Source: Microvirga puerhi (GTDB lineage: Bacteria > Pseudomonadota > Alphaproteobacteria > Rhizobiales > Beijerinckiaceae). Taken from it: a stretch of DNA of 64,000 nucleotides. Location: contig NZ_JAIRBM010000005.1 of assembly GCF_020089865.1 (NCBI RefSeq), forward strand, positions 269,523 through 333,522, written 5' to 3'. Positions within the stretch are counted from its first letter, which is position 1. Each line of letters starts with the position of its first letter. The notes beneath the pieces were generated by a model. That model searched no databases and was not told the origin of the DNA. It saw only the letters and a list, made by a program, of their open reading frames with translations. The position numbers were made by a program, and so were the translations under genes. Below are positions 63,952 through 64,000 of this stretch, in pieces.

Positions 63952-64000
63952 ACATTCGCCGCCGTGTCCTCGACCGCCCAGAGATGGCCGTTGCTGCCGC
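63858..64000 (-). CDS. RTX/calcium-binding exoprotein, C-terminal end (partial)
   Basis: The last 46 residues of a gene entering from the right. They read NGHLWAVEDTAANVTHVYGK..., then QFHVDLAGLKLGL and end in SDFML. The Asp-Phe-hydrophobic ending resembles the C-terminal type I secretion signals of RTX proteins in this window (KDFFVI). The stop is TAA at 63858-63860. The rest of the gene and its function are outside the window. Confidence 0.6.
   Translation of the reverse strand, partial: GSNGHLWAVEDTAANVTHVYGKVDNYQFHVDLAGLKLGLTTSDFML

Overview
The window looks like chromosomal DNA of a high-GC alphaproteobacterium of the order Hyphomicrobiales (Rhizobiales). Gene content points there: a class II DAHP synthase, an Atm1-type ABC exporter, a short-type Psd/PssA pair, DUF2865, DUF1289 and a GGTC..GC-type glutathione reductase. 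The palindromic intergenic repeats are also of a kind typical of that order. Several RTX proteins sharing one C-terminal module suggest Methylobacteriaceae, perhaps Microvirga; that is an inference, since no rRNA is present.

Layout. 0-4.9 kb: a retropepsin-like protease (cut by the window edge), DUF1289 and cobS on the minus strand, divergent from cobT, a thermonuclease, a uracil-DNA glycosylase, a PaaG-like enoyl-CoA hydratase and a small membrane protein. 5.1-6.8 kb: a lone beta-solenoid/cadherin/RTX exoprotein. 7-20 kb: housekeeping and transport genes (AraC regulator, GarR-like reductase, amino-acid binding protein, moaA, L,D-transpeptidase, tRNA-Val, gph, rpiA, DUF2059, a tctCBA tricarboxylate transporter). 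20.4-27.8 kb: an O-antigen-ligase-like protein translationally coupled to gor, then an A/T-richer block of three surface-polysaccharide-type genes (AAC(3)-fold acetyltransferase, deacetylase-like protein, glycosyltransferase). 28-46.8 kb: core genes (aroG, nadE, gltX, cimA, cysS, creA, LOG-family protein, LysM protein, Atm1-like exporter, psd, pssA, maf, yacG, tRNA-Phe).

46.8-64 kb is the accessory part. It starts with a chemoreceptor gene broken by one in-frame stop and a membrane-protein gene broken by frameshifts. Then comes a tight four-gene co-directional cluster (50.6-60.5 kb): an RTX/cadherin protein, a serralysin-type M10 metalloprotease, a secreted protein built of two tandem repeats, and a 1845-residue protein. 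The last joins a Hint (hedgehog/intein-like) self-processing domain, 49 perfectly in-register RTX nonapeptides and a long W/Y/D-rich C-terminal region with no family I recognise. The A/T-rich 53.7-57.1 kb segment hints at acquisition by transfer. This cluster is the best candidate for an undescribed system. After it lie a LysR regulator, a GNAT/hypothetical pair whose last gene overlaps lysR by 123 bp, a small ORF, an XRE-type regulator and the 3' end of another RTX gene with a perfect 127-bp tandem duplication at its end.

No insertion sequence, transposase, integrase, CRISPR array or rRNA was found. No type I secretion ABC/membrane-fusion pair lies in the window, so the RTX proteins must use an exporter encoded elsewhere.
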